Origin: Corinectria fuckeliana
Taxonomy: Eukaryota > Ascomycota > Sordariomycetes > Hypocreales > Nectriaceae
Length of the DNA: 64,000 nucleotides
NCBI GenBank assembly: GCA_019137255.1
Contig: WPDH01000160.1
Coordinates: 62,001-126,000 of the forward strand
Direction of reading: 5' to 3'
The notes under the pieces were generated by a model, which had not been told where the DNA came from, made no database searches, and saw only the letters and a program-made list of their open reading frames with translations. Positions 22,176 through 33,860 of the stretch are shown here, piece by piece. The translations under genes and the position numbers were made by a program. Positions within the stretch are counted from its first letter, which is position 1; the number at the start of each line of letters is the position of its first letter.

Positions 22176-23309
22176 TTTGACTGGGCCTCCATTACTCCGA
22201 GTACAAACTTACAGTATTATGACTGTTACGGAGTACAAGTGTGCCAGTCTCTAGCTTCCCCTCAACTAGCTCAATGAGGCCGACAACCGAACCGTCGCAA
22301 TCGCCATCATGAAACTCCCTGCCACCGTGCCAGACAACGACCCGTCCCTGGACGGTTCCATATTCACCAACCCCGGCGGTCCCGGCAACTCGGGTGTCGA
22401 GTTTATGTTCACCCGGGCGCACCAACTGTGGAGCATCATCGACAACGACCGTCACTACGAGGTTGATTCCTTTGATCCTCGCGGCATGGGCTTGTGCACG
22501 CCGCAATCACAGTGTTTCTAAAACGTTGCTCGCCCTCGATGCGATGACCTTGCAGGTACGAAACACTGGGGGCTTGACTCAGGGTATCAACGATCTTCGG
22601 TACAGCCACGCTATCAGACTCATACGCCGAGATTTGTCAGAGCTCGGACGAGGCGTATGGAGAAATTATGGGATACGCAGGGACTGCCTTGGTGTGTGGG
22701 ATATGGTCGCCATGGTAGACAAAAATTGACCAGCTACGAAGCAATGCATCCAAGAGAGATGCAGTCAGAGCGAGGCACGAATAATGAAACAGAGCTTCCC
22801 CGGCTCCGATACCTTAGCTTCTCTTACGTAACCATCCTAGGCAACTAGTTCGCTTCCATGTTCCCCGATCGCGTTGAACGGGTGGCGTATGACTATTCTA
22901 CCGGCCCTATAAGTGATGATGCTCTGCCTCAAGGCTTCCCAACCAACCGAAACGTTTCTACTAACGCTATGCTATCCTCACAGGGCTAGATTACTAGCCT
23001 CGCCGATGCCGACAAATGATACGACAGCTTCTTCAAGGACTACTTCAGTGCTGGCTCGCTCATCTGTGTCCTCAGAACCCAAAACGACACCAGCCCGGCT
23101 GATATCACGATGCGATGGATCCTAGTCCGTGCGTCAACAAGATTCTCGCCGACTACGTCGAGTTCGGCACTGTTCCTTCCGACGTGGCGTACTGCAAGCC
23201 TGCGTGTAAATCTTGGGACATTGGTTGTACGGGGGCAGCCCGAAGTGCAGCGTCGATCCAACAACTAGATAAATATCCACTCGCAAGGAGTAAGCTAGGA
23301 CCGATGTAG
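22176..23309 (+). pseudogene. Broken secreted alpha/beta-hydrolase (tripeptidyl-peptidase/TAP type)
   Basis: Pieces of one protein appear in order but in shifting frames: FDWASITPSTNLQYYDCY (22176 on), then after a frameshift NEADNRTVAIAIMKLPATVP and the oxyanion-type NPGGPGNSG (~22370), FDPRGMG (~22470), a stop at 22519, then LDAMTLQVRNTGGLTQGIND and SYAEICQSSDEAYGEIMGYAG in two further frames, and SYVTILGN (~22825). The family's nucleophile elbow G-x-S-Y-G is altered: both flanking glycines are replaced (S-F-S-Y-V). A Cys-rich end (FGTVPSDVAYCKPACKSWD) at 23160-23220 fits the family's C-terminus. At least three frameshifts and several stops make an active enzyme impossible. It abuts the RIP-like block, so mutation spreading from a neighbouring repeat is a plausible cause. 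Confidence 0.75.
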
Positions 23310-23664
23310 CTACGTTATCGAACGTATAGACTAACAGATATGGTTACATCCGATCGATTAGGCACGAGCATTCCTTAATGCCCTGATCGGCTCGATGTTT
23401 CCAAAAGACAAAGGGTCACAAAACCACCCTCGAGGACAGGGATTAGACGCTAAAAAGATGTTTCTTTCCCTCTCAGGCTAGTAAATTAGCTGTGTGACAG
23501 GGTAAACTGTAAGGGTACGGCTAAGCGGAGGGCTCGCCGAGGGCTCGCTGAGAGAGCTCCCTTATAACCTGTTGTGCGGCACGATTGAGTGACGCAGCTT
23601 ACTCGAATCGTTTGATCTTTTTAGCCTTACGGCTAGGACTTTCTATTAAAGGTTGGGCATGCCG

Positions 23665-26600
23665 CCCCAACTCTTACAATTAGTTTATAATTACCTAAAA
23701 TATACTTTATATAGTATAGCTAAATAAAACCTTTTTATATATACTAGTAGGTATAAAAGGGTTAGTTAATAATATAACTCTAATATAGTATACTCTTTTA
23801 AAAAACTTTTATATTACTAAGTATTAATTCTACTTAAGAGATACTAGCTTTAGTACCTAAGTAGGCTTATTAATACTATATTCTAGTGTGAGATATTATC
23901 TTAAAGAGTAGAATAAAAAGGTTAATAGCCTAGTAAATAAAAAAGAGCTATATAACTTATAGTACTTATAGCTTTAGATTATTATAAAGCTAGCCTTTAG
24001 TTAGCTAAAAAGAAAGTTTAGAATTCTAAGAGTATTAGTATTAGAGTATTATATTAAATACTAGATGCTTATTATATATACTTATACTACTATCTAAAAC
24101 TTTCTTAAGGTATAAAATATATTAAAAGAAAGCTTAGAGATTAGAAAAGAAGATAAGATATACTTTTAGGTTATAAGAGAGTAAGTAAATATAAATATTA
24201 ATACTTTAAGAGTTATAAAGCTAAGAAAGTCTATTATAATATAGTAGTAAGAATAGTATTAAGACTATTAGGGCAACTTAGAGATTATATAAAGTTAGCT
24301 AGAAAAACTTAATAATACTCTAAAAGATAAAATATATTAAGAACTTAAGAAATAATATATAATACTTATATTTAGTATAGTAATAATATCTTAAAGTTAA
24401 AAGAAAAGAAAATTATTATATTAAAAATAATATACTTATTAAGATATTAAGATAGGTAACTATTATAATAAGCTATAAGATAAGTTATATAGAATTAAAA
24501 GCTAATACCTTATAATTATAGTAATTATACCTTATAACTAGTAACTTAAGTTAGTATAAGAAAAGTAATCTAAAAGGTTAAGTACTTAGTATAAAATAAG
24601 ACTACTACTTTAAAGTAAGATATAAAATATAAATAAATATACTAAAAGTATATTATTTATTTATTTATACTTTATAGACCTAAAAGGTAGATAGTGCTTT
24701 TATTTTATATAGATATAAAAAAAACTATAAAATTAGATAAAAACTTATATTCTTTATATAGTAGACCTAGGTTAAGCCTCTTATACTATCACTATATATA
24801 AGTAGATAGTTTTTTTACTAAGACTAGAGTTATCTTATTTCCTAAAGGGCTAGGAAAAATTAAAGAGAGGGAAAGAGAAAAAGAGATAAGAAAAAAAAAA
24901 AAAAAGGAAAAAAAAGGTAAAAAAGAGAGAAATAATTAACTAGATGTTAAGCATCTAGTCTATTATAAGAGTAGAGTAGTTAAGTATTAGGATTATACTA
25001 GCTAGGTATATTTAAGTTACTTTATAGTTATAGCTAAAAGCTTAGGATTTTAAGTGGGTAAAACTAGCTGCTAGTAGGTTAGCTAGCTATTAGTAGGTTA
25101 GCTAGTAGTATAGTTATTAGTAGCTAAAAGCTAATATAAACTTAACACTTAACAGCTGTTAGCAGCTGTTAGCAGCTGTATAGATCTTTATTATTATTTA
25201 TTATTTAGTCTCTTAGACTATAATATCTTTCTTTCTTTCTTCTCTTTTTAACACCTCTATAAGTAGCTTCTCTCTAGGCTTTTTATTAGGCTTGTATTAG
25301 CTTTAGTACTAAAAGTATATAAGATATACTAAAATAATCTTTAAGAGCTAAAGTTTTATTTTTTATTTTAAAAATAATTTATATATAATATTTTTACTAT
25401 TTAATCTTAATCTAAAGTTACTATACTTATATAGCTATAATATATAACTATAGTAATATACTAGTATACTAATAATATAATATATAACCCTCCTAAAATA
25501 CCTTATAACTTATAGTAAGCTATACCTTATAAAAAACCCTTATAATAGTTATACTACTAGCTATTTTACTATAGATTAAAAACTATAAGTAGTTTAAGCT
25601 ACTATTAAACCACTTAAAGATTTTAATAACTTTTAGATATAAGATATATTTAAAATTAATACTATATATAATTTATTTATTAAGAATTATAATAGCTAAG
25701 TTATATTATAAATTACACTATAAATTAAAATATTAAAGTTATATTAAGTTAGTATAAATTACTTTCTTTATTATATTATAACAACTGTAAAATATAACCT
25801 TATAGTATCTTACTATAAGGTTAAAAAAGCTGCTAATTTATAATTATAACCTTATAAAATTCTACTCTTTTTATATTATACCTTTACTCTTAATTTCACT
25901 CTATCTAGTACTAAATTAATATTTTTATAACTTTAGAGACCTATTTATATATTTTTATTACTAAAAGAGTTATCTACTTAGTTTATTTCCCCTCTTATAC
26001 TCTTAAAATCCCTAACTAACCCTTTTAGCCTTCTTATAACCTTTTAGAATATTCTCTTTTTAAATATAAGTACTAAGCTATTATACTAAATTATAAAAGT
26101 AAAATTTCTCTTAATCTAGTTAATAAACCTATTAATCTTATCCTCTAAGATAGCCTTTATAAACTATACTTATATATTAGTAATAGTAGACTTAAGATTA
26201 GATACCTTAAGAACTTAGCTACTCTGCCTAAAAGTAGTAAAAGTAGTTAAAATCCTATCTAAGCTTAGATTTTCTTATAAGCTTACTACCTAATAAGATT
26301 ACTTAAGAGGTAGTAAGATAAAGCTTCTTATTAACACTAAGAAAGCTACCTACTTTCTAGTAACTAGCTTAAATATTAAGGTTTATAATAATAACTCTTT
26401 TTACACTTAAGTAGCTACTTAAGAGCTATACTAATATTCTGTTTTACTAGGCCTCTCTTTCTTTTTACTAGAGCTATCTATTAAGATATACTTAATCTTA
26501 TTAAGCCTCTTAGTATTTTTAGCCTTTATAGTAGTTAGACTAACCTTTTTAGTTCTTATAAAAGCTTACTTATAAAGGTTATAATAAGAAAGGCTAAGCT

Positions 26601-27534
26601 TTCTTAGTAAAATAGTTATATTACTAAACTTTTATAGTATAAACTCCTATTATTTATCACTATAGTATATAATACTTATATTCTTCTTATAAGAAGTTTT
26701 TATCTTGTTAATAATTACTAGAAATATTTTCTAGGTTCTTAAAAGAGCTAAAAGCTTTTAAAATACTCTTAGTTAATTAAAAATAATATTTAGCTACTTC
26801 TTTTAAAACTATACTATAATATTTATCTGTATTACCTACTAATTAGGTCTCTTCTTAAAAGCTAAGTCCCTAATAGTCTAAGCCTTTATAACTAGCTTTA
26901 AAATAAGATAGACTTACTTTAGCTACTATTATAGCTTTTTTTATATTTAATTTTTATCTTTTAATCTCTTCTTTTTTAGTATTTTCTTAGCTTTTAAAGA
27001 AGGTCTTAAAAGTCTAGTTATAATAAAAGAGAGAGTAAAAGTTAAGTTAACTTTAGTTATAATAACCTTACTAAGACCCTAAGTAGGCAGTAACTATATT
27101 AGTAGTAATATTAGTAGTAGTAATATATAGCTTTACCTTCTTATATATAGCTTATTAGGTAAGATAGTTAGAGGTAAGAAGCTTATTATAATTACAGGTC
27201 TTAAAGGGATATAGTTATATAAGAGATATAATAATTATCTGTCTATAGGGAAATAATACACTTAAAGTCAGACTTTCTTATATTTCTAATATCAGACAGG
27301 CAGTATATACAGGCAGCTAGAAGCAGGTTAGTTAATCTAACAGGACCTAGAAATATATAACTAACAGACAAGAGGTACTTAGAGTATAAGCTAGCTTACT
27401 ATATATATTTAAAGTCACTTTTGTTAATCCACTTTCTTTAAAAACATTAAGCTGATCAGGGTATAAGACATTTCTAGTAGTCTCCAGTGAGCTGTCAGAA
27501 TTATTATCAGGAGAAGCAAAAATAGGAGTACAAT
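23665..27534. repeat. CpG-free AT-rich block, RIP-like remains of repeats or transposons
   Basis: About 3870 bp in which I find no CpG on either strand; composition is dominated by A, T and TpA. CpA/TpG are also scarce. This is the expected product of repeat-induced point mutation, which turns CpA into TpA (and CpG via TpG) in duplicated DNA. No coding frame survives and I cannot name the element. The + strand is A/G-rich in the left part (to about 24.95 kb) and T/C-rich in much of the right part, so two oppositely oriented relics are possible. A polypurine tract lies at ~24845-24930, an 8-bp inverted repeat at 24939-24959, and short tandem repeats at 25061-25180. Confidence 0.8.
25061..25180. 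repeat. Short tandem repeats inside the RIP-like block
   Basis: Two copies of TAGTAGGTTAGCTAG lie at 25072-25105, followed at 25152-25180 by 2.5 copies of the 10-mer CAGCTGTTAG. The retained CAGCTG words keep CpA/TpG steps that RIP would be expected to remove. Confidence 0.6.
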
Positions 27535-27551
27535 CGCTTGTATTGTGGCAA

Positions 27552-27633
27552 TGCGTGATCTGGGAATCGAACCCAGGGCTCCCCGACGTTGCTCGAATGG
27601 CAACGGAGAATTTTACCACTAAACCAATCACGC
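27552..27633 (-). tRNA. tRNA-Gly(GCC) with an 11-nt intron
   Basis: Read on the - strand from 27633: acceptor arm GCGTGAT pairs with ATCACGC at the 3' end, discriminator A at 27552. The T arm is CTGGG-TTCGATT-CCCAG and the D arm carries TTTAGTGGTAA. The anticodon GCC is at 27601-27599. Anticodon stem CTCCG pairs with CGGGG (one G-U pair) if 11 nt at 27587-27597 are removed after position 37, the normal site of eukaryotic tRNA introns. The intron ends in GCAACG, which can pair with GTTGC across the anticodon, as is usual in pre-tRNAs. Mature length is 71 nt, right for tRNA-Gly. The gene is intact although its 3' flank is the CpG-free block. Confidence 0.9.
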
Positions 27634-28114
27634 TTGTCGATGGAAATATGCTCTGAGTACTGTACTAAGTATCTCTGCAATGCAGGCATGCCGTCTGCAA
27701 AGTGAATGACAGCTCTAGGAGGCCGGGGTGCTTTTTTTATGGCCAAGGACTATTTGATCTCCAAACATCTTAATGCAGTGCCAACATGTCCCGTACAAGC
27801 AAGCAAGACAAAATGCATAAAGTCCATCGTAAACGAAACACAAGAGAGACCGTCAATGTTATAGAATGCATAGGGTCATTGCTTGGGCCGATGCGATTTA
27901 TCATGAATACTTGCAAGCAAGGGCTATCCGTGATACTTGACATGATCCTCCATTTAACTACCTCTGAATTAAACCCACGTGCCATAGTCAATCATTACAC
28001 CGCCCGTCCAAGAAATCCACGTCAAATGGTGTCAGTGAATACAGTGAAAATCTTCTCCCAAAGCAACTCGCCATATTCCATCACCATTGTAAGACATCCG
28101 TCAATAGACATCCT
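27634..28114. other. Intergenic
   Basis: Lies between the tRNA and the 3' end of the secreted repeat protein gene. A + strand open frame (27786-28394) mostly overlaps that gene antisense and has no domain; no gene is supported. Confidence 0.45.
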
Positions 28115-31100
28115 TCAGTTCATTGACTCCCATACCAGATCGTCATCAAGACGTCGGAGTCCAGATCGTGTCCATCCCCAGATACCACGGCGCAGGGCCG
28201 ACGCAACAGTCTCCCGCTTGACGTGGAGAGACGGGGCATTCGAGCGGCAAGCCTCAGCGACGCAGCTGTTATCGGTCCAGCCGACACGGAAGTCATCGCC
28301 CCACCAGGTTCGCAGCTGCAGACCAACTCGAAGGGTGATCAACACCGATGAGAGATCCGTGTATCCCTCCAGCTCAATGGGGGTCAGCTCGTAGCCGCCC
28401 TCGAGGAACGTAGAACAGGCGGGGACTTGCTTGGTCTCGGACCAGGCAATGGACTGCTCGCTGGAGGAGGTGTCGTTGTAGCGGTAAGCTGAAATCTCAA
28501 ACTCGCACCACTCTTCGTTGCCTTGAGTCTCGCATCCCAGGCTTGCGCCAAAGAAGTCGAATCGGAAACATGGGCTAGGGGCATGAGGGCCAACGCCAAT
28601 CTCAGCAACATCGCCAGACCCGCTGGTTGTGTTCGACAGAGAGGGGGGAACAAACTCCACAAGCTGGCCACCAGAAGATGGGATATATGGTTGAAGTTGC
28701 GACGATGGAGGTGCCACAAGGAAGCCTTGTGAGAACCAGATGGACTCGACAGGGTTGAAGAGTGGCCCGGGCTTGGAGGCGTCAAACTGCAAAGAGTTAG
28801 GGATGCATGAGTAAATAAGGCAGGTCACTTACGTCAAGTGTGGTGTTTCCAATGCGGCCACCGCTTGGGCACACCGTAGGAGATGCGTCAGATGCAGTCA
28901 CAGATGGGCTGCCAGGAGTGGTGGGCGCTTCTGTAGCTGTCAAGGCAGACGGCAAGCTTGTCGCGAGAGAGGTGGTATCGGTCAGGGATATCGCAGCGGA
29001 GCTTGAGTTGGTCCAGCCCGAAAACAAAGGCCCAGAGCTAGGCGACGGTCAGCAGAGATCAACGAAGTCAAGTCAGTTCACAAACCTTTCTTGTCGTCGA
29101 ACGACCCTTCGGGCGACGGTAGCCAGCGTGGTGAGAGGGAAATTGATCGTGTAAGTGGTTGTAGGTTCCACGATAATGTTGGTCCAAACGCTAGTCTCAA
29201 GGTCCGATGCTTGTGGGAAGAGAGTAATCTCAGAGGGAACTGGGCCGTAACCAACGTTGGAGATGGGTGCACCATTGCCCAGGGGATCATAAGGGGTCAG
29301 GGTCTCGGCGCCGCCGTCAGAGAGGATTGGCCCACCAGTGGGATTGATGACTTGAGTGACAGTAGAGGTGAGTGTCCCGGTGACAGTACCAGAGATGTAG
29401 GTCGCTAGGGCACTGCTTCCACCGAAGATGTCGGACGGAGAACCGGCACCGTAATCGCTGAGGCTGGGGTAGCCAGTGGGGTTCGAGTCGCCGCTTGAGA
29501 TGACAGGGCCAGATGGAGGTGGTGCGGGGATTCCAGAGACAGTGCCTTGGGGAACTCCTGTGGGAACGCCTTCATCAGCCGCGGTAGCCAAGACTACAGT
29601 CTGGACAACAGATGTGGGCTTTCCATCTGGACCAATGATGACAGCTGTGGTCACGGCAGTGAACTGCCCCGCATCGGCGTCAGACGTGAAGGACACGGGA
29701 GCGCCGGTCACAGTGTTTTGAGGGAAACCAAGACTTGTTCCAGTTGGCAGAGCGCTTCCGGGCACGGTCCAGGTGGTGTCAACGACGGTTGGAAGGCCAT
29801 CTGTGCCGATGACAGTGTAGGTTGCACAAGTGGTGACGCCACCTCCGGTACCAAAGTCTCCAGGGGACGCGGTGATTTGACCTGGAACACCAGTTGGAAG
29901 ACCAGATGGATAGGCGTTCGAGACGTATGAAGGGTTACCAGGCAATGGCAACTGGGCATCGACGGAAGCTGGAATCACCCAAGTTGAGTCAACAACAGTG
30001 GGAACACCATCTGGTCCAATGAAGGTGTAGGTTGTGCAAGTCGTAATATCACCATCTCCAGGGACAACGGAACCAGCGGGCCCGACAGAAGAAGGCAGGC
30101 CAGGGATAGGGTTTGGCTGAGCAGTAACAGCTGGAGGGACGCCGATTGGAAGGGCACTAGAGGCCGTCTCGGGGTTTCCAGGGATTTCGGGGAATGGCGA
30201 GACGGTGTTGGCAGGTCCTGGAACAACCCAAGTCGAGTCCACAATGGTGGGGAGACCGTCGGTGCCGATGACAGTGTAGCTAGTGCAGGTAGTGATGAGC
30301 GCGCCATCGCCTTGGTCGCCCGTGACAGGAGGGATGCCACCGGGAATGCCGCCGAAGTCGGAAGATGTGATGCCGGGGAAGGGAGCTTGAGTGAAGATTG
30401 AGATAGGGGAGCTAGCAGAGCCTCCAACAATGGGCGTGGGGCCTGGCACAACCCAGGTCGATTCAACGACGGTGGGGAGACCATCAGTGCCGATAACAGT
30501 GTAACTAGTGCAGGTGGTGCTGCCGGAGCCATCTGAACCGCCCACAACAGTGACAGGAAGGCCATCAGGCCCCTGGGTAATGAACGTGGCCGGAGCAGGA
30601 GTTTCCGTCGCTGGACTGCCTGTGGGGATTACCCAAGTCGAGTCGACAACAGTTGGAAGACCATCAGTACCGATGACAGTGTAGCTCGTGCATGTGGTGA
30701 TGCCAGAACCGTCTGAGCCGCCTTGAGGAATAATGGTGACAGGAAGACCACCAGGGCCCTGAGTGATGGCAGTGGCTGGAAGCTGAGCAGAGGCTTCAGT
30801 TGCAGGGGTGCCTGCAGGAATCACCCAAGTTGAGGCGACAACAGTTGGAAGGCCATCGGTGCCAATGACGGTGTAGCTGGTGCTTGTGGTGGTGCCAGAG
30901 TCTCCTGGGCCGCCTTGAGGACCAATGGTAACAGGAAGACCATCAGGCCCTTGAGTGATGGCAGTTGCAGGGGTGCCTGCAGGAATCACCCAAGTTGAGT
31001 CGACAACAGTTGGAAGGCCATCGGTGCCAATGACGGTAAACGTCGCACATGTTGTGACACCGCCTGCAGAACCGCCGCCTGGGAAGGGAGCACCGGAACC

Positions 31101-32865
31101 ATCAGAAGGACCTTGCGGGATAGAGCCACCAGGCGCACCAGTGATTGTGGGTAGAGGAAGTGGGACACCAGTCGAGATACCTTGAGGCACCCATTGGTCG
31201 GTGCTTGCGGGAGAAGCGTCTGAGGATGCCGATGGTGGCAAACCCTGACCTCCTGGGACGCCGTTGCCGCCGTTGATGATAGTTGGAAGGCCATCCGCGC
31301 CAGTGATGGTGACAAATGTGGGAAGTGGTCTGTTGCTAGGGACACCATTGCCGCCGTCGACGATAGTTGGAAGTCCATCTGCACCAGTGATGGTGACATA
31401 TGTGGGGAGTGGTCCGTTGCCAGCATTGCCAGGGACACCGGTGCCGCCGTGGACGACAGTTGGAAGTCCATCCGCGCCGGTGATGATGATAACGGAGGTT
31501 GGAAGTGGGCCATTGCCGCCGTTGATGACAGTTGGAAGGCCATCTACGCCAGTGATGGTGATGAATGACGTGGGAAGTGGTCCACTGCCTGCGCTACCAG
31601 GGGCGTTCGACAACCAAGGAGAAACTCCAGCTGGAACCTGAGAGCCGCCTTGTGTCGGCAGGGGGAAGTTATCACTGACTTGCTGGCCAGACTCTCCAGA
31701 GGTACTGAAAGGAGGAATGCCAGGGCCCCCAGAACCAGGTACTTGAGAAGGGAAGGGGGCAGGTGCTTGTGTGCCTCCACCAGGACCATTTGGGAGGCTG
31801 CTGGGGAAGCCACCAGGGGCGCCAGTAGGGGAGCCACCAGAAGCATTGCTGGAGTACTCGGGTGCAGTGTCAGGGGCAGGGGCAGAAGAGAAGAGAGGCC
31901 CTGAGCCTGAGCCGGGACTGTTGCCATCGCTGGGGTTACCACCGCCGGGGTTGTTGCCATCGCTGGGGCTGTTGCCATCGCTGGGGCTGTTGCCATCTGC
32001 ACCAGTGCCATTGTCGTCAGGGTTTGTTCCATCACCAGAGTCTGTTCCATCGCCAGTGCCACTTCCATCCTCGGGTGAGCCCCAGATGTCAATGGTCAGA
32101 GTAGTGAAGGGCGAAACAGCGGGATTTGCTGGGGCAGTCGAGACAGAAGGAGGTTGAGTGGGGGCAGGGGATTGGGCAATTGTCTGATCAGGATCGGAGC
32201 CATTTGAGACAGAATCAGGAATCCCATCTGGAGTGCCATCTGAAGAACCATCGGGGTTTGTGGGGTAGACAGTGACAAAGACGGTTTTCGTCTGTGTAGG
32301 ACAGGTGGGAAAGTTGGGAACAGAAGCACCGGGGACACCAGGAGAGACACTAGGGCCGGGAAGACTGCCAGGAATAATGACGGGGCCAGGGATGCCAGTG
32401 ATGCCAGTGATGCTGCCGGCAGGAATAACAGGAGAGCCGCCACCGGGGATGCTGCTAGGAATGCCACCAGCAGGAACAACAGGAGAACCACCAGGGAAGC
32501 CACCCGGGATACCACCAGCAGGAATGATAGGAGAGCCGCTGCCAGGGATGCTACCAGAGCCAACGGGAGGGACGCCGCCAGGAACGGTACCAGGGACGGT
32601 GCCAGGGATGCCGCCTGGGACACCACCGGGGACACCACCAGGAACTGGAAAGCTTCCAGGCAAACCATTAGGGTTGACAGGTGGAACGTTGCCGGTAGCA
32701 TCAGTTGGGATGCCATTGGGGCTGCCGTTCGAAGAGCTGTCTCGCGTTAGTACCAAGTCAACTAAGATTGAGCCGGTGTACTCACCCATAATCGGCAGCT
32801 TGGGCACTGGAGTGACCCAGAAGCCCAGTGGCCAGAATGGCCCCGAGAGACGCGGAGATGCGCAT
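28115..32865 (-). CDS. Large secreted repeat protein, adhesin-like, with conserved Cys-containing C-terminal domain
   Basis: Exons inferred on the - strand: 32865-32786, 32736-29086, 29037-28833, 28786-28115, giving 1535 aa with compatible phases. A signal peptide (residues 1-23, MRISASLGAILATGLLGHSS...) leads into ADYG. Next is a Gly/Pro/Ser-rich low-complexity region (IPGG, GNSPSDGNSP). Then come four short units with ITGADGLPT, and eight longer units built on YTVIGTDGLPTVVDSTWV, most led by a TTCTS segment with one cysteine; the last unit is divergent. A Thr/Ser-rich linker follows, and a ~250-residue C-terminal domain with several Cys (e.g. CFRFDFFGASLGCE, WCEFEISAY, WWGDDFRVGW). The C-terminal domain resembles one seen in other fungal cell-surface proteins (possibly DUF7371, from memory). 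There is no C-terminal hydrophobic GPI signal. A role at the cell wall or in adhesion is inference. Confidence 0.82.
29590..31560 (-). repeat. Coding tandem repeat array (12 DGLPT units)
   Basis: On the + strand the repeats show as recurring GTTGGAAGRCCATC-like words near 29607, 29789, 29999, 30246, 30472, 30651, 30846, 31010 (spacing 164-247 bp) and near 31281, 31366, 31459, 31530 (spacing 71-93 bp). The two spacing classes correspond to the long and short protein units of the secreted protein encoded here. Confidence 0.8.
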
Positions 32866-33860
32866 CTGGGGCAATGAATCTTCTTTCAAAGGGGATTCTC
32901 AAGGATGAAGTAGAGGGAGAGGGTATTGGGCAGAACGAGAGGCGACGAGCTGCGTAGATGAAAGGGACACTAGAAGAAAAGGGGAACGAGTGTAAGAGGA
33001 TGAGACGAGGTCCCAGGGGGTGAAGAGAATGAGAGGAGACAGGAAGGCGAACAGGATCTCGTCTGCTGAATGAAAGTGAGGATGAAGAGGAAAGGTTGGA
33101 GAGAAGAGAATCGAGGACAGGAGAAAACTCTTTGTGGGTCTCGAGTTGTGGGAAAAGAGAAAGGTGTGTGCCCTGTTGATCCGGGCTAGGAGAGAGTGCT
33201 CCTTCCCTCGGGCAGTTGTTGGGGATGAAGCGTTGAGATGAGGTATTGCCTCAGGCTGGCACAAAACGAGTCATCGTGGTTGTCGAGTTGACAGAGAGGG
33301 AAGGTGCGCGGTGCTCCATGGTGTCAACTGGCAACGGCTGTCGACTGGACTGACGGCGTAGGTGAATAAGGAGTGCAATACTAGGGGGCTCCTGGTAGGT
33401 AGGCTTATATCAGAGATAGACACTGAATACTAATGCAGAGATCTTGGCTTGCGAGATCCTGAGAGCTCCATCCTGCTCTGGAGTTCTTTGGTGCTCTTCG
33501 ACACCACTCGAAGACTGTCCGCGCCGAGCACCTGGCTCCTTCCGCTTACAGCGAGCATCCCCTCCTCCAAACTTCGGACACGCGCGGACTAACTTGTCCG
33601 GATTCGATTGGCTCTCAGTTGACGATCGAACAGCCTCACCCCGACATCGGGAGCCTCATTCTCAACAAGTTGACAGCGAAATCGGGAGAACCTCAGGCAG
33701 CTGCTCACCTGAGGCAGGGCTCACAGTGTGCAGTGCACGTGGAAAACGCGGGCAGAGTTGACGGGTTGGCGGAGGAGACAGTAGTAGGGTCGTCGCGGAG
33801 TGGCTCGAGGTTTTGAGGAAGTGAAGATGGCTTCAGGTCTGGGGTGTAATGCAACCCTTT
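32866..33860. promoter_or_regulatory. Upstream region of the secreted repeat protein gene
   Basis: On the - strand this is the leader and promoter of the gene starting at 32865; on the coding strand the first 250 bp are rich in C and T (GA-rich as written). Also holds the 3' flank of the next - strand gene, which ends at 33861. No additional gene supported. Confidence 0.5.

Noticed and set aside
22092..23309. Treating the hydrolase region as a spliced functional gene
   Set aside because: The required joins do not coincide with GT-AG sites, and the nucleophile elbow is lost even where the frame is open.
27347..27631. 94-codon open frame on the - strand across the tRNA
   Set aside because: It covers the tRNA gene and AT-rich DNA; not coding.
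29476..32877. Long + strand open frames opposite the secreted repeat protein
   Set aside because: They are antisense shadows of a repetitive GC-rich coding sequence.
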